This document shows positions 27,501 to 35,026 of a stretch of 64,000 nucleotides of DNA, in pieces. Source of the stretch: Anaerolineae bacterium (lineage in GTDB: Bacteria > Chloroflexota > Anaerolineae > Aggregatilineales > Phototrophicaceae); contig JAJDUC010000043.1 of NCBI GenBank assembly GCA_022826865.1, positions 1-64,000 on the forward strand, read 5' to 3'. Position 1 is the stretch's first letter. Every line of letters begins with the position of its first letter. The notes under the pieces are model-generated. The model was not told where the DNA came from and made no database searches. It was given only the letters and a program-made list of their open reading frames with translations. The translations under genes and the position numbers were made by a program.

Positions 27501-27823
27501 ATAGCCGGATGAACTTCCGAATCAATATCTTCATCAAGAACCAGCGTGATAAAACGCTTGCTGTGATTGACCCCGTGTTGAATGAGTTCGTTGCAGAGTT
27601 GGCTCTTGGCCGAAGATGGCGAAAGCACGATGCCGACAGTATAAGAACTCAGCAGATCGGATTGCAACTGGCGGATATCGACACCGCTTTTGCTGACGAC
27701 CGTCTCGTCCAGGCGGCACTGAACCCCCAGAGCCCCCAACTGGGCGGCGGCGCGGCGCAAGAAGTCGATGTCGTCGGGATGATAAATGAAAAAGATGTCG
27801 TAGAAGCTGTCCGTTTCGCGCAC
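24539..27823 (-). CDS. TIR domain - transmembrane - WD40-repeat protein
   Basis: This 1094-residue protein has a TIR domain (residues about 6-140): strand A is YDIFFIYHPDDIDFLRRAA, and the region SPSSAKSQLCNEL places a Glu at residue 79 where catalytic TIR NADases have theirs. After a basic linker comes one membrane helix (about 209-237). An Ala-rich coiled-coil stretch (about 240-345) follows, and then roughly 700 residues of beta-propeller WD40-like repeats (HTERVTAAEYSRDGSHLFTG and others). The TIR end would be cytoplasmic and the propeller outside, if the single helix is the only one. Related proteins occur widely in Chloroflexota and cyanobacteria. Signalling or cell-suicide NADase activity is possible but not shown. 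Confidence 0.85.
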   Translation of the reverse strand: MRETDSFYDIFFIYHPDDIDFLRRAAAQLGALGVQCRLDETVVSKSGVDIRQLQSDLLSSYTVGIVLSPSSAKSQLCNELIQHGVNHSKRFITLVLDEDIDSEVHPAIAENPFVFFREQDDFPERVEELRRYLIVDQDTKQHTDYLVAADRWQRRARSPDLLLPAERIKEARAWLAAAGVRRPKPSPLQVEYIHSSRRQSPLKVRPLTSYLGLAAIVIILGAVGIVLLGAAISGYQTAQAAAAQTSAAGQQIAFTAAAATAASDSALGLLDEIAATSVRIAESVNLTEQAQAAAARRASRATQTAQFAADMRATQARATQIYEEARAEGAQRLVQGAEVSLAAGDMEMALALAWEAKDRLEDPLPAIRLLRRATETRNTLTIDDVAILRLQPQGDRFFLARGSSASIQIYSARSWALLQEATDHTERVTAAEYSRDGSHLFTGAADGEVVIRAGDTGEPLQRLRRHDGPVSALASHSAQNLLVSAGASPLLVAWRLDTGEELAVYEGDASGAGAISELTISADGGRIIGWSRKGSETSVIQWSAETLELLDVGATPPVYRGTDDLGRIAYTGGRSLPAYPGDPSTGDLVFWDLGRGEELARMTDGFNWSLLGGGDLTAATDELRYISFKAEDALLLVRRSNGAQRVILVDIHDGVVLLSRENENINSLNTAEFLNDGSILSATDDNRLLRWSLEDEDMMQEIGSAPAALAQIEVSVEGGAVLGRTAAGAVYLWRLNPSAVKPLLTQSDAQLGAGLSPSGQNLILVKDSGVSLRDIDASASKAQIGAGQIKLSGSTFTRLAVDGVTVYDAESGEARWNWPEASESARDIYPAPNGETVILSDGNSLRLLHGVSEDERRLSAGGLGTPTAASFAPDGSRFLTLHRELAILWDGASGEALGAYPIGQAPGSQLKAAFAPDGETLYFFVQLQGALAGLTAIELEENSVRRHTFIDAAHGEFTGDGQYLLLVRADGGVLIIETESGAPAHDLAGIGPAASKLAYLPQPGLLIAAVGLDLQVWDVASGELDQRFSHRHALLDFSYSLDGRRLLTLDSSATARLWQVETAEETLARIAAAAQPRQLTCAEREQYLVVPLCE

Positions 27824-27865
27824 GGTTAAGCTGGCTGTACCTGCCTCTGATAATGTCTACACCGA

Positions 27866-27874
27866 ATATAGCAT
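27866..27874 (-). promoter_or_regulatory. Extended -10 promoter for the TIR-WD40 gene
   Basis: Read on the minus strand, TGCTATATT gives an extended -10 box (TGn plus TATATT) about 45 bases before the ATG at 27823. No good -35 box is visible, as expected for extended -10 promoters. Confidence 0.4.
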
Positions 27875-27935
27875 AGATGCATCAGAAACATGGCCGCGCT
27901 GACGATGTATCGGCGGTTCTGGCGCTACATTAAAG

Positions 27936-27965
27936 AAAAACCGCCGGCCGATGCCGACGGTTTTC
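27936..27965 (-). terminator. Terminator of the 5'-nucleotidase gene
   Basis: On the minus strand AAAACCGTCGGC pairs with GCCGGCGGTTTT and continues into T. The one non-Watson-Crick position is a G-U pair in the minus-strand RNA but an A-C mismatch on the plus strand, which fixes the direction. Confidence 0.75.
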
Positions 27966-28002
27966 CTCTTGCGAGGCTCTTCTGCTATCGGCGCAATTAG
28001 CG

Positions 28003-29595
28003 CTATTCCGCTGCCTGATGCGTGATGCGGCCCTGAGTCTCAATGCTGAGCGGGCTGTTGGCGGCAATGTAATCCGCCACGACCTGGTCCAATGGCCGTC
28101 CGAAATCGTAGGCATTCATAGCGTTGCTTACCAGGATAGAGTAGCCATCGCCGCCGGCGCGCATGTAGTCGTTGGTAGCGACTGTGTAGACCGCCTCCGG
28201 ATCAAGCGGGCTGTAACCATCAGCCGTCATGACATCAACGCTGACGATGCGGCTGCCGGCTTCCTGTGTCGCATCAAAGACATAACGGATGCCGGCCACC
28301 TGCGGGAAGCGCCCGGACGCGCCGTCGACCACGGGGTTGTTGTTCTCGTCTACTTCAACCCGGTTGACGCCATTCTCGAGCGCGGCCACGAAATCTGCGC
28401 CCGTCATCTCTAAGGTGCTGATCAAGTTGCCAAAGGGCAATACCGTCAGGACATCGCCAAGGGTGACCTGGCCGGCTGCGATATTGGCGCGGATGCCGCC
28501 GCCGTTTTGAATCACGATATCAACACCGGTTTCTTCGAGCATGGCGTCCGTAATGACATTGCCCAGCAGGCATTCCTGAACGCGACAGAGGCGCGGGCTG
28601 GCGCCGGTGAGTTCAACCGCCGCTTCGCCGACGGGCTGCGCGCGCAGTTCGTCAATCGGTTCCACCAGGCCGGCGATCAAATCGCTGATTTCCGGATCCG
28701 GGCTGATGTAGCGGCTGAGCAAAATGGCATCGCCATCCCAATCGGTCACCAGGCCGGCGCTGTCAAATTCCACATCGAGCCGCCCGAGGTAAACCGTCTT
28801 GCTGTCGGCTTGCACGACCAGGATCGGCTCGCCACTGGGGCTTTCGAGGACAATCGGGTATTCGTCCAAAGCGTCCGCATAGCGGTTGCTCAAGAGAGTA
28901 TGGGAGTGGCCGCCGACCACTATGTCTACACCGGTCACATTTCGCGCGACATCCAAATCGGCGCCATAACCGATATGCGTCAGCAGGATGATCTTGTTGA
29001 CCCCCTGCGCCGTCAGTTGGTCAACGTGATTCTGCGTGATTTCGGCCAGGTTGTAATGGAAGACCAGGTCATCGCTCGGCTTCGCGAGGATTTCTGTTTC
29101 CGGCGCGGTCAGACCGATGATGCCGATCTGTTCGCCTCCGACCTCAAGTATAACCGTTGGATCGACCAGGCCCGCCAGCTGCGGATCTTCGCTGAAATCA
29201 ATGTTGGCGCTGAGGGACGGTAAATTCAGCCCCTTGACGAAGTTGGCGAGCACTTCGCTGCCGTCGTCAAACTCGTGATTGCCGAGCGCAATAACATCGT
29301 AACCGATGGCGTTCATGATCTGTACGCTGTCCTGGCCGCGATATTGCACGTGGAAAAGCGTGCCCGTGAAGCGGTCGCCGGCATCCAGCAGCAAGTGATT
29401 GTCCACCTCGGCGCGGATTTGCTGCACAACCGTCGCTTGTCGCGCCGCGCCGCCATCTCCGTTCCTCTGCGGTTCGTGGTGGCCATGCACATCGTTGGTA
29501 TGCATGATCGTAAGCGAGTAACTCTCGTCTTGGGCATAAGCGACGCCGCCCCATATCACAAGCAGGGCGAACAGCAGTAGCAACTTGCGATTCAT
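28003..29595 (-). CDS. Secreted 5'-nucleotidase / 2',3'-cyclic phosphodiesterase family protein
   Basis: A 530-residue UshA-like metallophosphoesterase. A signal sequence (residues 1-21, ending GVAYAQD) is followed by metal-binding motifs: TIMHTNDVHGH (Asp and His), LLLDAGDRF, ALGNHEFDDG, LTHIGYGADLD and VVGGHSHT. The C-terminal substrate domain has IVIQNGGGIRANI and a stacking aromatic region YTVATNDYMRAGGDGY. It probably hydrolyses nucleotides or related phosphate esters outside the cell for phosphate or nucleoside salvage. The ribosome binding site is AAGGAGAG. It has its own terminator at 27936. Confidence 0.92.
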   Translation of the reverse strand: MNRKLLLLFALLVIWGGVAYAQDESYSLTIMHTNDVHGHHEPQRNGDGGAARQATVVQQIRAEVDNHLLLDAGDRFTGTLFHVQYRGQDSVQIMNAIGYDVIALGNHEFDDGSEVLANFVKGLNLPSLSANIDFSEDPQLAGLVDPTVILEVGGEQIGIIGLTAPETEILAKPSDDLVFHYNLAEITQNHVDQLTAQGVNKIILLTHIGYGADLDVARNVTGVDIVVGGHSHTLLSNRYADALDEYPIVLESPSGEPILVVQADSKTVYLGRLDVEFDSAGLVTDWDGDAILLSRYISPDPEISDLIAGLVEPIDELRAQPVGEAAVELTGASPRLCRVQECLLGNVITDAMLEETGVDIVIQNGGGIRANIAAGQVTLGDVLTVLPFGNLISTLEMTGADFVAALENGVNRVEVDENNNPVVDGASGRFPQVAGIRYVFDATQEAGSRIVSVDVMTADGYSPLDPEAVYTVATNDYMRAGGDGYSILVSNAMNAYDFGRPLDQVVADYIAANSPLSIETQGRITHQAAE

Positions 29596-29817
29596 GATTC
29601 TCTCCTTCTGCCGATATTATTTATCATTTATGTGGCCCATGTGACCCCGTGGATGTAGATCTCTATTCTACGATTCTTTGTTTGGTATTCAAACACTGCG
29701 TTTCGAAGCCCTTGCGATCTAATGAACGAAGGCCTGCCGACTGCGTCAAGCCGGCTGTTTTGCCTCGTCCAATGGTCGGGATTCACCCCGTCCGCCGGCC
29801 ATCGCCTTTATCCAGGT

Positions 29818-30387
29818 TTATTCCGAGCTCGCGCGCGGGTTTTCCAGCAGGCCAAGGACCTGGAGCCAGGCCGGCTCGGGGCCGGGATTGCGATAAAGCC
29901 GCATGCCCAGCTTTTCCATGGTCCGCTGCGATGCGATGTTATCATGCTCGGTTGTGGCTACAACCTGCCGAATGCGCAGCTCGTCGAATAGAAAAGCGAC
30001 GAGCGCTTGACCCGCTTCGCTGGCGTATCCGCGCCGTCGATATTCGGGCATGATTCCCCAGAACAACCCGACTTCCGGGTTGAGCAAGTCATCAGACGCG
30101 TCGCCCTTGAGCGCGCCCCAGGGCGCCGCAGTTGGCACGATTCCTGCTGAGCCAATGAATGCCCCGGTCCCGGATAATTCGACTGCATAGTCGGCGTAAG
30201 GCGGCTGGCCCAGTTGCGCCAATTCGCGGTAACTGTCGACCGTCCACTTCAACCAGCGCGCTGCTGCCGTTTCGTCCTCTTCCAAGCCGAAAACCTGCTG
30301 CCGAAACTGGATGCAGTGTTTGAGGTCCGCCTCTCTAAAGTGGCGAATGCGCAAGCGCGCCGTACGCAGATCAATGCCCTTTTTCAT
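29818..30387 (-). CDS. GNAT-family N-acetyltransferase (RimJ/RimL-like)
   Basis: The 189-residue protein has the opening typical of the Acetyltransf_3 group (LRTARLRIRHFREADL). It carries the acetyl-CoA-binding beta-bulge region FWGIMPEYRRRGYASEAGQALVAF, with the R-R-G-Y-A pyrophosphate loop near residue 118, and the closing TTEHDNIASQRTMEKLGM. The acceptor may be a protein N-terminus, an aminoglycoside or a metabolite; it cannot be told. It starts 18 bases after the stop of the upstream SDR gene and is probably cotranscribed. Confidence 0.88.
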   Translation of the reverse strand: MKKGIDLRTARLRIRHFREADLKHCIQFRQQVFGLEEDETAAARWLKWTVDSYRELAQLGQPPYADYAVELSGTGAFIGSAGIVPTAAPWGALKGDASDDLLNPEVGLFWGIMPEYRRRGYASEAGQALVAFLFDELRIRQVVATTEHDNIASQRTMEKLGMRLYRNPGPEPAWLQVLGLLENPRASSE

Positions 30388-30405
30388 TGCTGGATACCGG
30401 CCCGC

Positions 30406-31164
30406 TCAACTGCGGAGATAGGAGGCGCCGTTGACATCGACAATGGCGCCGGTGCTGTATTCCGCGCCTTCCGAAGCCAGGAACATGGCGACGTAGGCCA
30501 CATCTTCCGGTTTCGCCACGCGGTTGAGCGGAGATTGCGCGCGAATGGCGGTGCCATCCGGCTGCGCGAGCCGTTCCGCCGCCATGTCGGTTTCGACGAA
30601 ACCCGGCGCCACCGTGCCGATGAAGATATTGCGCGGCGCGAGTAACTGCGCCAGAGATTGCCCCAGATTATTCATCCCGGCTTTACTGGCGCCATAAGCG
30701 GGCGCGGTCGGCTCCCCGCGGAAAGCGCCCCGCGAAGAGATGTTTACGATGCGCCCGCCGCCTTTGACGATCATATGCTGAGCAGCGCAATAGATGGCAT
30801 TTGCCGCGCCCAGCAGATTGACATTTAAAATCCTTTGAAAGTAATCCACCCAGTCCTCATAGCTGGTTTCGGGCAAGGGGCGCTCTTCATAGATCCCCGC
30901 GTTGTTGACCAGAATGTCGAGCCCGCCCATGCGCTCGATGACCGTATCCACCATTCTTGCAACCGCCGCTGGATCGGCAACATCGGCTTGCAGAATAATA
31001 TGGCCAGCGCCGTCCAGCAGCGCTTTTGTTGTCGCCGCCGCTTCCCGGTTGCTGCCGTAATGCACAGCGACGCGGGCGCCGCGCGCGGCAAAACCCAGCG
31101 CAATCGCGCGGCCAATCCCGCGAGAGCCGCCCGTGACCAGGACAGATTTGCCGTCAAATCTCAT
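30406..31164 (-). CDS. Short-chain dehydrogenase/reductase (FabG-like)
   Basis: A 252-residue classical SDR with the cofactor motif TGGSRGIGRAIA (residues 12-23), a basic residue after strand 2 (VHYGSNR) that suggests NADP preference, the NNAG motif, the catalytic Ser in NISSRGAF and YGASKAG (Tyr-x3-Lys), and a C-terminal YSTGAIVDVNG. It reduces a carbonyl or oxidises an alcohol; the substrate is unknown. Together with the acetyltransferase downstream it forms a two-gene unit. Confidence 0.92.
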   Translation of the reverse strand: MRFDGKSVLVTGGSRGIGRAIALGFAARGARVAVHYGSNREAAATTKALLDGAGHIILQADVADPAAVARMVDTVIERMGGLDILVNNAGIYEERPLPETSYEDWVDYFQRILNVNLLGAANAIYCAAQHMIVKGGGRIVNISSRGAFRGEPTAPAYGASKAGMNNLGQSLAQLLAPRNIFIGTVAPGFVETDMAAERLAQPDGTAIRAQSPLNRVAKPEDVAYVAMFLASEGAEYSTGAIVDVNGASYLRS

Positions 31165-31202
31165 GCTTGGGCCGCTCTATCTCCGCTAGCTGCATCCTGT
31201 TT

Positions 31203-31289
31203 GTAGGGGCGTTTCGCTGAAACGCCCACAAATGAAGCGCCCACAATATGTAGATCATTTTCATCGGGCGTCTCACGAGACGCCCCTAC
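31203..31289. repeat. GTAGGGGCG double-hairpin repeat
   Basis: The element starts GTAGGGGCG and ends CGCCCCTAC. The left hairpin GGGCGTTTC/GAAACGCCC has a three-base loop GCT, and the right hairpin GGGCGTCTC/GAGACGCCC has a two-base loop. A short CGCCC-containing spacer separates them. It lies between the SDR start and the end of the beta-helix gene. Confidence 0.75.
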
Positions 31290-31356
31290 ATTTTGCATAG
31301 TCGTCGGAATGGCGCGGGGCCAAGAGCCGGCCGTGACTTGAAGAAGCCGGCCCCTG

Positions 31357-33201
31357 TCAGCACTTGTTGGATAGAGTCAGATAGGCCCTACTCAGCCAGC
31401 CTAAAACATTGTAATAGTCGACGCGGTACCAGTGGCCGGTCTTTTGGACCGCCTCAAGCGTGACATTGTTGAGCACATTTGCAAGTACCGCGCTGTTCGT
31501 GTTTGGCTCAGAGCGCAGATTTAAGATGTCGGTCGTTGTAACCCGGCAGCCCGTCAGATCCCAGGCGGGCATGCTTACCGCCCCCGATGTGAAGAACTCG
31601 AAGTTCATCAGCACCGCCGTGCCAGGCCGATCGACCTGGGCGCACTTCTTGTCGGATTCTAGCCAGGTTAAGAGCGGAATAATCGTGCGTGGCGACACCG
31701 CGGCATCCAGCAGGACAAAAGCGCCCGATCCGTGCTGTATGCACAGGGTGACCGGCGCTGGCAAATAGCCAAAGATATCAACCGCGTGGTACATGCCGGC
31801 GTCAATCAAGGTCTGATTGCCAACGCCGCTCTCATCCACGACCTTGCATTGGGTGCTGCTGGCGAAATCAGAAACGACGACATGCGGGGGCAAGCTTTGA
31901 CAAGTCGATGGCACTTCAGTCGCTTCCGTTTCCGCTGCCGGTTCGGGCGTAGGCGCTGCGCTGCCGCCGGGATCAGGCGTGGCAAGCGTCGCAAGCGCGC
32001 TCTGAATCTGGAAGGTGAATATGCCGGCTTCATGCTCGGCGGCGCCAATGTCGCAAGTTTCCGCCAGGCGATTGATCCCGCGCTGATCCGTCGTTGTACA
32101 GTATTCGGGGATCGCCGCGTCGATGGCCGGGCTGCCGAGTTGCGGCAGGAAATAAGCCGGCGAACCGCCCAGCCGCAGCAGCATTGGATCTGCTTTAAGC
32201 CCGTCATGGTTGCAGGATCCGTCTCGTATGATATTGCCGAGGTTTGCATTCAGCGTACCGCCGCAATCCCCGCCTTCGTTGTCGCTGAGGATGCTGTTGT
32301 AGAGCAGCAGTGTCCCGCTGTCGTTGATGCCGCCGGCGCTGATTGACGCGTTGCCGATAACGGTGACATGCCTGAGGGCGCTGTGGCCGGCATTGTAGAG
32401 ACCGCCACTGCTCGCGCCGGACTTGTTGGCGCTGATGGTGGAGTTGCTGATGACCGCGGAACCGCTTGCGATGTATAAGCCGCCGCCAATTTCGGGCGAT
32501 TCGTTGTTATCGATTCCGCTCCTGTCGATGGTCAATGTGCTTGATTCGCCGGCGAAGTACAGGCCGCCTCCAGCCAGACCTTCGACTGCCGGCAGTTCAG
32601 CCTGGGCGACGGCATTGGCATCGCCCTCAACCAGAACATCTTCCACGCTGGCGTTGGTCAAACTGTCGCTGATGGCGCTGTCTACCAATGTGACATCGCT
32701 ATTGCGCGCATAGACGCCGCCGCCCAAACCGCGCGCGCCACTGTTGCGGATAGCGCTGTTGTTTAGCGTCAGCGCCGCATCGGCAACGGCAATGGCGCCG
32801 CCGTTTGTCAGGCTGAAGCCGCTGAACAGCGTCAGGTTTTTCAAGGTGAGAGCGCCCGCCGTTACGTTGAAGATCTGATTGCCCGCGCCGTTGAGGCGGG
32901 TGCCTCGGCCCTCAATAACAATTGCCGAACGCACGGACAAGGTCCCATCCAGCGTGATCGTGCCGTTCGTAGCGCCGGTAACGTCGATCGTAATGGTATC
33001 CAATCCCTCGCTGGCGCCGGATTCGCATTCCGCCTGAGGCTCCAGCATCGTTTCGCCGTTGGCCGACAGGATAGCGTTCGCCAGGCTGCAATCCGCATCA
33101 ACCGTGATATCAGCAGCAAGCGCCTGCCCGATTGGCAGCGTCAGCAGGAAGAGCAGCGCTGGAATGACGTACAAGATGAGCTTGAATCCTGGAATCTTCA
33201 C
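31357..33201 (-). CDS. Secreted beta-helix repeat protein with C-terminal SH3-like domain
   Basis: A 614-residue exported protein starting at GTG. A signal sequence (residues 1-30, ending GQALAAD) is followed by a right-handed parallel beta-helix region of about 350 residues. Its short repeats include SAIVIEGRG, LTLKNLTLFSG, LTLNNSAIRN and SNSTISANKSG, the pattern of Chloroflexota polymorphic surface proteins with choice-of-anchor ends. A Thr/Pro/Glu-rich linker (about 405-430), a Cys-containing domain, and a bacterial SH3-like domain (LNLRSEPNTNSAVLANVLN...WYRVDYYNVLGWLSRAYL) at the end follow. Surface binding to glycans or peptidoglycan is likely from the SH3b end. No enzymatic motif is visible. 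Confidence 0.82.
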   Translation of the reverse strand: MKIPGFKLILYVIPALLFLLTLPIGQALAADITVDADCSLANAILSANGETMLEPQAECESGASEGLDTITIDVTGATNGTITLDGTLSVRSAIVIEGRGTRLNGAGNQIFNVTAGALTLKNLTLFSGFSLTNGGAIAVADAALTLNNSAIRNSGARGLGGGVYARNSDVTLVDSAISDSLTNASVEDVLVEGDANAVAQAELPAVEGLAGGGLYFAGESSTLTIDRSGIDNNESPEIGGGLYIASGSAVISNSTISANKSGASSGGLYNAGHSALRHVTVIGNASISAGGINDSGTLLLYNSILSDNEGGDCGGTLNANLGNIIRDGSCNHDGLKADPMLLRLGGSPAYFLPQLGSPAIDAAIPEYCTTTDQRGINRLAETCDIGAAEHEAGIFTFQIQSALATLATPDPGGSAAPTPEPAAETEATEVPSTCQSLPPHVVVSDFASSTQCKVVDESGVGNQTLIDAGMYHAVDIFGYLPAPVTLCIQHGSGAFVLLDAAVSPRTIIPLLTWLESDKKCAQVDRPGTAVLMNFEFFTSGAVSMPAWDLTGCRVTTTDILNLRSEPNTNSAVLANVLNNVTLEAVQKTGHWYRVDYYNVLGWLSRAYLTLSNKC

Positions 33202-33460
33202 GGCTCGTTCCCATCGTTAGATTTGGCCTATTGAGCTCAAGCGCTTGGCTTCCGCAGCCGATTAAGGCCTCGACGCCCAAGTAAGCTGTGAATAGCCCGG
33301 TAACGCTCGCCCCACAACGCCGGTCGCGAGAGGCCCAGACCAACTTCATTTAAATACGTTTCCGCCTATAGCACAAACGGTTACGCCACCTATTTGCCTG
33401 CCGCAGCGGCTGGCTTTGGCGCCAACGTCTTGGAAGCGCGGGACTTGCGGAGCAGGCAGT

Positions 33461-34039
33461 TTAGCTTGATTCGGCCATGCGCTGGACGAGAGCCAGCGTC
33501 ATGCGGGCATCATCAAGCGCGTCATGCGCCCGGGCAATGTTTAGACCTTCCTGGCGGACGGCATTGCTCAGCCGGTGCCATACATAGTTTCGGCCGCTGT
33601 CTTTTCGCGCGCCTTTGAAGCGGGCGTACTGCTTCATGGCGCAGTCTCGTTTGCCGATGCGCAGTACCGGCAAACGATAACGTCCCGCCGTCTGTTCCAG
33701 CATCCGCCAATCAAATTCCATGTTGTAGGCGACAACAACCTGGCCCGCCAATAGCATGGACAGCTTGATGTAAATGTCCTTGAAGCTCGGCGCGGCTGCA
33801 ACATCCTGGTCGGAGATGCCGTGTATGGACGAGGCGGAGTAGGGGATCGGAATGGTCGGTTTGATGAGTTGGTTGAACAGAACCGCTCCCGACATGTCAA
33901 CGATTCCGATCTGCACGATTTCGTCCGTCTTGCCCAAGCCGGTTGTTTCAGTATCGAGCACGTAGAATGGATGCGCAAACAGGTTCCGCGCCCATTGAAT
34001 GGCTTGCCGTCGGTGCGCCGGGTGGAAATGCTTTGTCAC
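33461..34039 (-). CDS. DnaQ-like 3'-5' exonuclease (DEDDh)
   Basis: The protein has about 190 residues, with exonuclease motif I VLDTETTGLGKTDEIVQIG (Asp and Glu), motif II VVAYNMEFDWRML (Asp), and motif III ARAHDALDDA (His and Asp of DEDDh). It resembles the proofreading epsilon subunit family or RNase T, but it is a stand-alone exonuclease without a clamp-binding or polymerase-binding tail that I can see. Natural functions include 3' trimming of DNA or RNA. The start is uncertain: GTG 34039 is chosen; the open frame continues to 34126. Confidence 0.85.
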   Translation of the reverse strand: MTKHFHPAHRRQAIQWARNLFAHPFYVLDTETTGLGKTDEIVQIGIVDMSGAVLFNQLIKPTIPIPYSASSIHGISDQDVAAAPSFKDIYIKLSMLLAGQVVVAYNMEFDWRMLEQTAGRYRLPVLRIGKRDCAMKQYARFKGARKDSGRNYVWHRLSNAVRQEGLNIARAHDALDDARMTLALVQRMAESS

Positions 34040-34175
34040 AGTCGTTCGTCCAGGTCCGGTGTTTCCGCGGATTATAGCATCGCCGCCTTTGCCTGGCATT
34101 CGCCGCGCCTGTCTCGGCCTGGTCAAACACAGAGCAATCGCGCCAATACACTAGGCGCCGATGGCCATAAAAAAT

Positions 34176-34245
34176 GTAGGGGCGTCTCGTGAGACGCCCG
34201 CTGAAAAAGGTCTACAATTTCGGGCGTTTCACGAGACGCCCCTAC
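34176..34245. repeat. GTAGGGGCG double-hairpin repeat
   Basis: The left hairpin GGGCGTCTC/GAGACGCCC has a GT loop. The right hairpin reads GGGCGTTTCACGAGACGCCC, where TTTC faces GAGA with G-U pairing. It ends CGCCCCTAC exactly one base before the -35 box of the small RNA promoter at 34246. Confidence 0.75.
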
Positions 34246-34274
34246 TTGCCCTCGGCGGTCTGTTGTGTTATCCT
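34246..34274 (+). promoter_or_regulatory. Promoter of the candidate small RNA
   Basis: TTGCCC (34246-34251), a 17-base spacer, then TATCCT (34269-34274) with an extended TGT just before it (34266-34268). It would start transcription near 34281. Confidence 0.55.
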
Positions 34275-34280
34275 TTCTCC

Positions 34281-34449
34281 ATCTGTCGGTCGAGTAGGGG
34301 AGGTGATCAGAAATGTTAGGTTCCAAGGGGGCTACCCTCTAATCGATTCACACCTCTAGGGGTAACTCCATTAGGGGGTGAACCCGAAAACCGCTAGACT
34401 GTGAATGTAACAGTCGAAAGACCGCAGACTAATCCTCTGCGGTCTTTTC
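34281..34449 (+). ncRNA. Candidate structured small RNA with nine-codon ORF
   Basis: A transcript of about 170 nt bounded by a promoter and a perfect terminator, in a region without a larger plus-strand gene. GGAGGTGATC at 34299-34308 is a full complement of the 16S rRNA 3' tail. Nine bases after its GGAGG core comes ATG (34313), giving a nine-codon ORF, MLGSKGATL, ending at 34342. CACCTC (34351-34356) can pair either with the Shine-Dalgarno GAGGTG (34300-34305) or with GGGGGTG downstream (34374-34380), so two folds compete. A third hairpin, GACTGT/ACAGTC (near 34398-34415), precedes the terminator. I do not recognise a known RNA family. It could be a regulatory RNA, a microprotein gene, or a leader cut off from its gene. 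Confidence 0.5.
34417..34449. terminator. Perfect bidirectional hairpin terminator overlapping a CDS end
   Basis: AAAGACCGCAGA (34417-34428) pairs without mismatch with TCTGCGGTCTTT (34436-34447) around a seven-base loop, followed by TTTTC on the plus strand; the minus strand reads into TTTCG. The last codons and stop of the minus-strand acetyltransferase gene (ending at 34429) lie within this hairpin. Confidence 0.85.
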
Positions 34450-35016
34450 ATTTGTTTGGTCTTTGGAGTCTTTGCCTTCGGCGTTGAAGTCCTCGCGCAA
34501 AATCGCGTGCCAGATGACATCCTTATACTGGTCGCGATGCAAGATGTATTGACGCCGCAGGCCTTCGCAGCGCATATTCGCCTTGAGCATCACCCGCCCC
34601 GAGGCCGGATTGTGATCGAAATGCCCGGCTTCGATCCGGTTCAGATTCAAAACGTCAAAGCCGAAACGAATCAGCAAACGCAGCGCCCCGGTTGCGACGC
34701 CTCTTCCCCAGTAGGGTTTGCCGACCCAGTACCCCACTTCGGCGCGATCATGCTCCAGCGCCGGATGCAAGCCCATGCAGCCGACGAAACGGCCGAGGTC
34801 TTTGTCGATAATGGCGAAGACATAAGCTTCATCGTATTGCCAGCGTTCGCGGGCGCGCTGGACGAATTCCACCGCGTCTTCCGCCGTATAGGGCCTCGGA
34901 ACAAAGGTGTTTGCTGCGATTTCGGGCGCTTCGACCAAGCTCGGTATCTCGTCAATGTCGCCTGTTTCAAGCGGCCGCATCAACAAGGCGGCCGATTCCA
35001 GAATTGTCTTGTCCAT
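34429..35016 (-). CDS. GNAT-family N-acetyltransferase (RimJ-like)
   Basis: The 195-residue protein has an Acetyltransf_3 fold, with the opening SAALLMRPLETGDIDEI, the central VGYWVGKPYWGRGVATGAL acetyl-CoA loop near residue 95, and the closing FDHNPASGRVMLKANM run with the Asn typical of the family. It acetylates an amine, perhaps a protein N-terminus; the acceptor is unknown. It follows the HtrA-like protease gene by 10 bases on the same strand. The charged C-terminus (EGKDSKDQTNEK) is encoded just before and within the terminator hairpin. Confidence 0.9.
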   Translation of the reverse strand: MDKTILESAALLMRPLETGDIDEIPSLVEAPEIAANTFVPRPYTAEDAVEFVQRARERWQYDEAYVFAIIDKDLGRFVGCMGLHPALEHDRAEVGYWVGKPYWGRGVATGALRLLIRFGFDVLNLNRIEAGHFDHNPASGRVMLKANMRCEGLRRQYILHRDQYKDVIWHAILREDFNAEGKDSKDQTNEKTAED

Positions 35017-35026
35017 CGTCGGCGCC

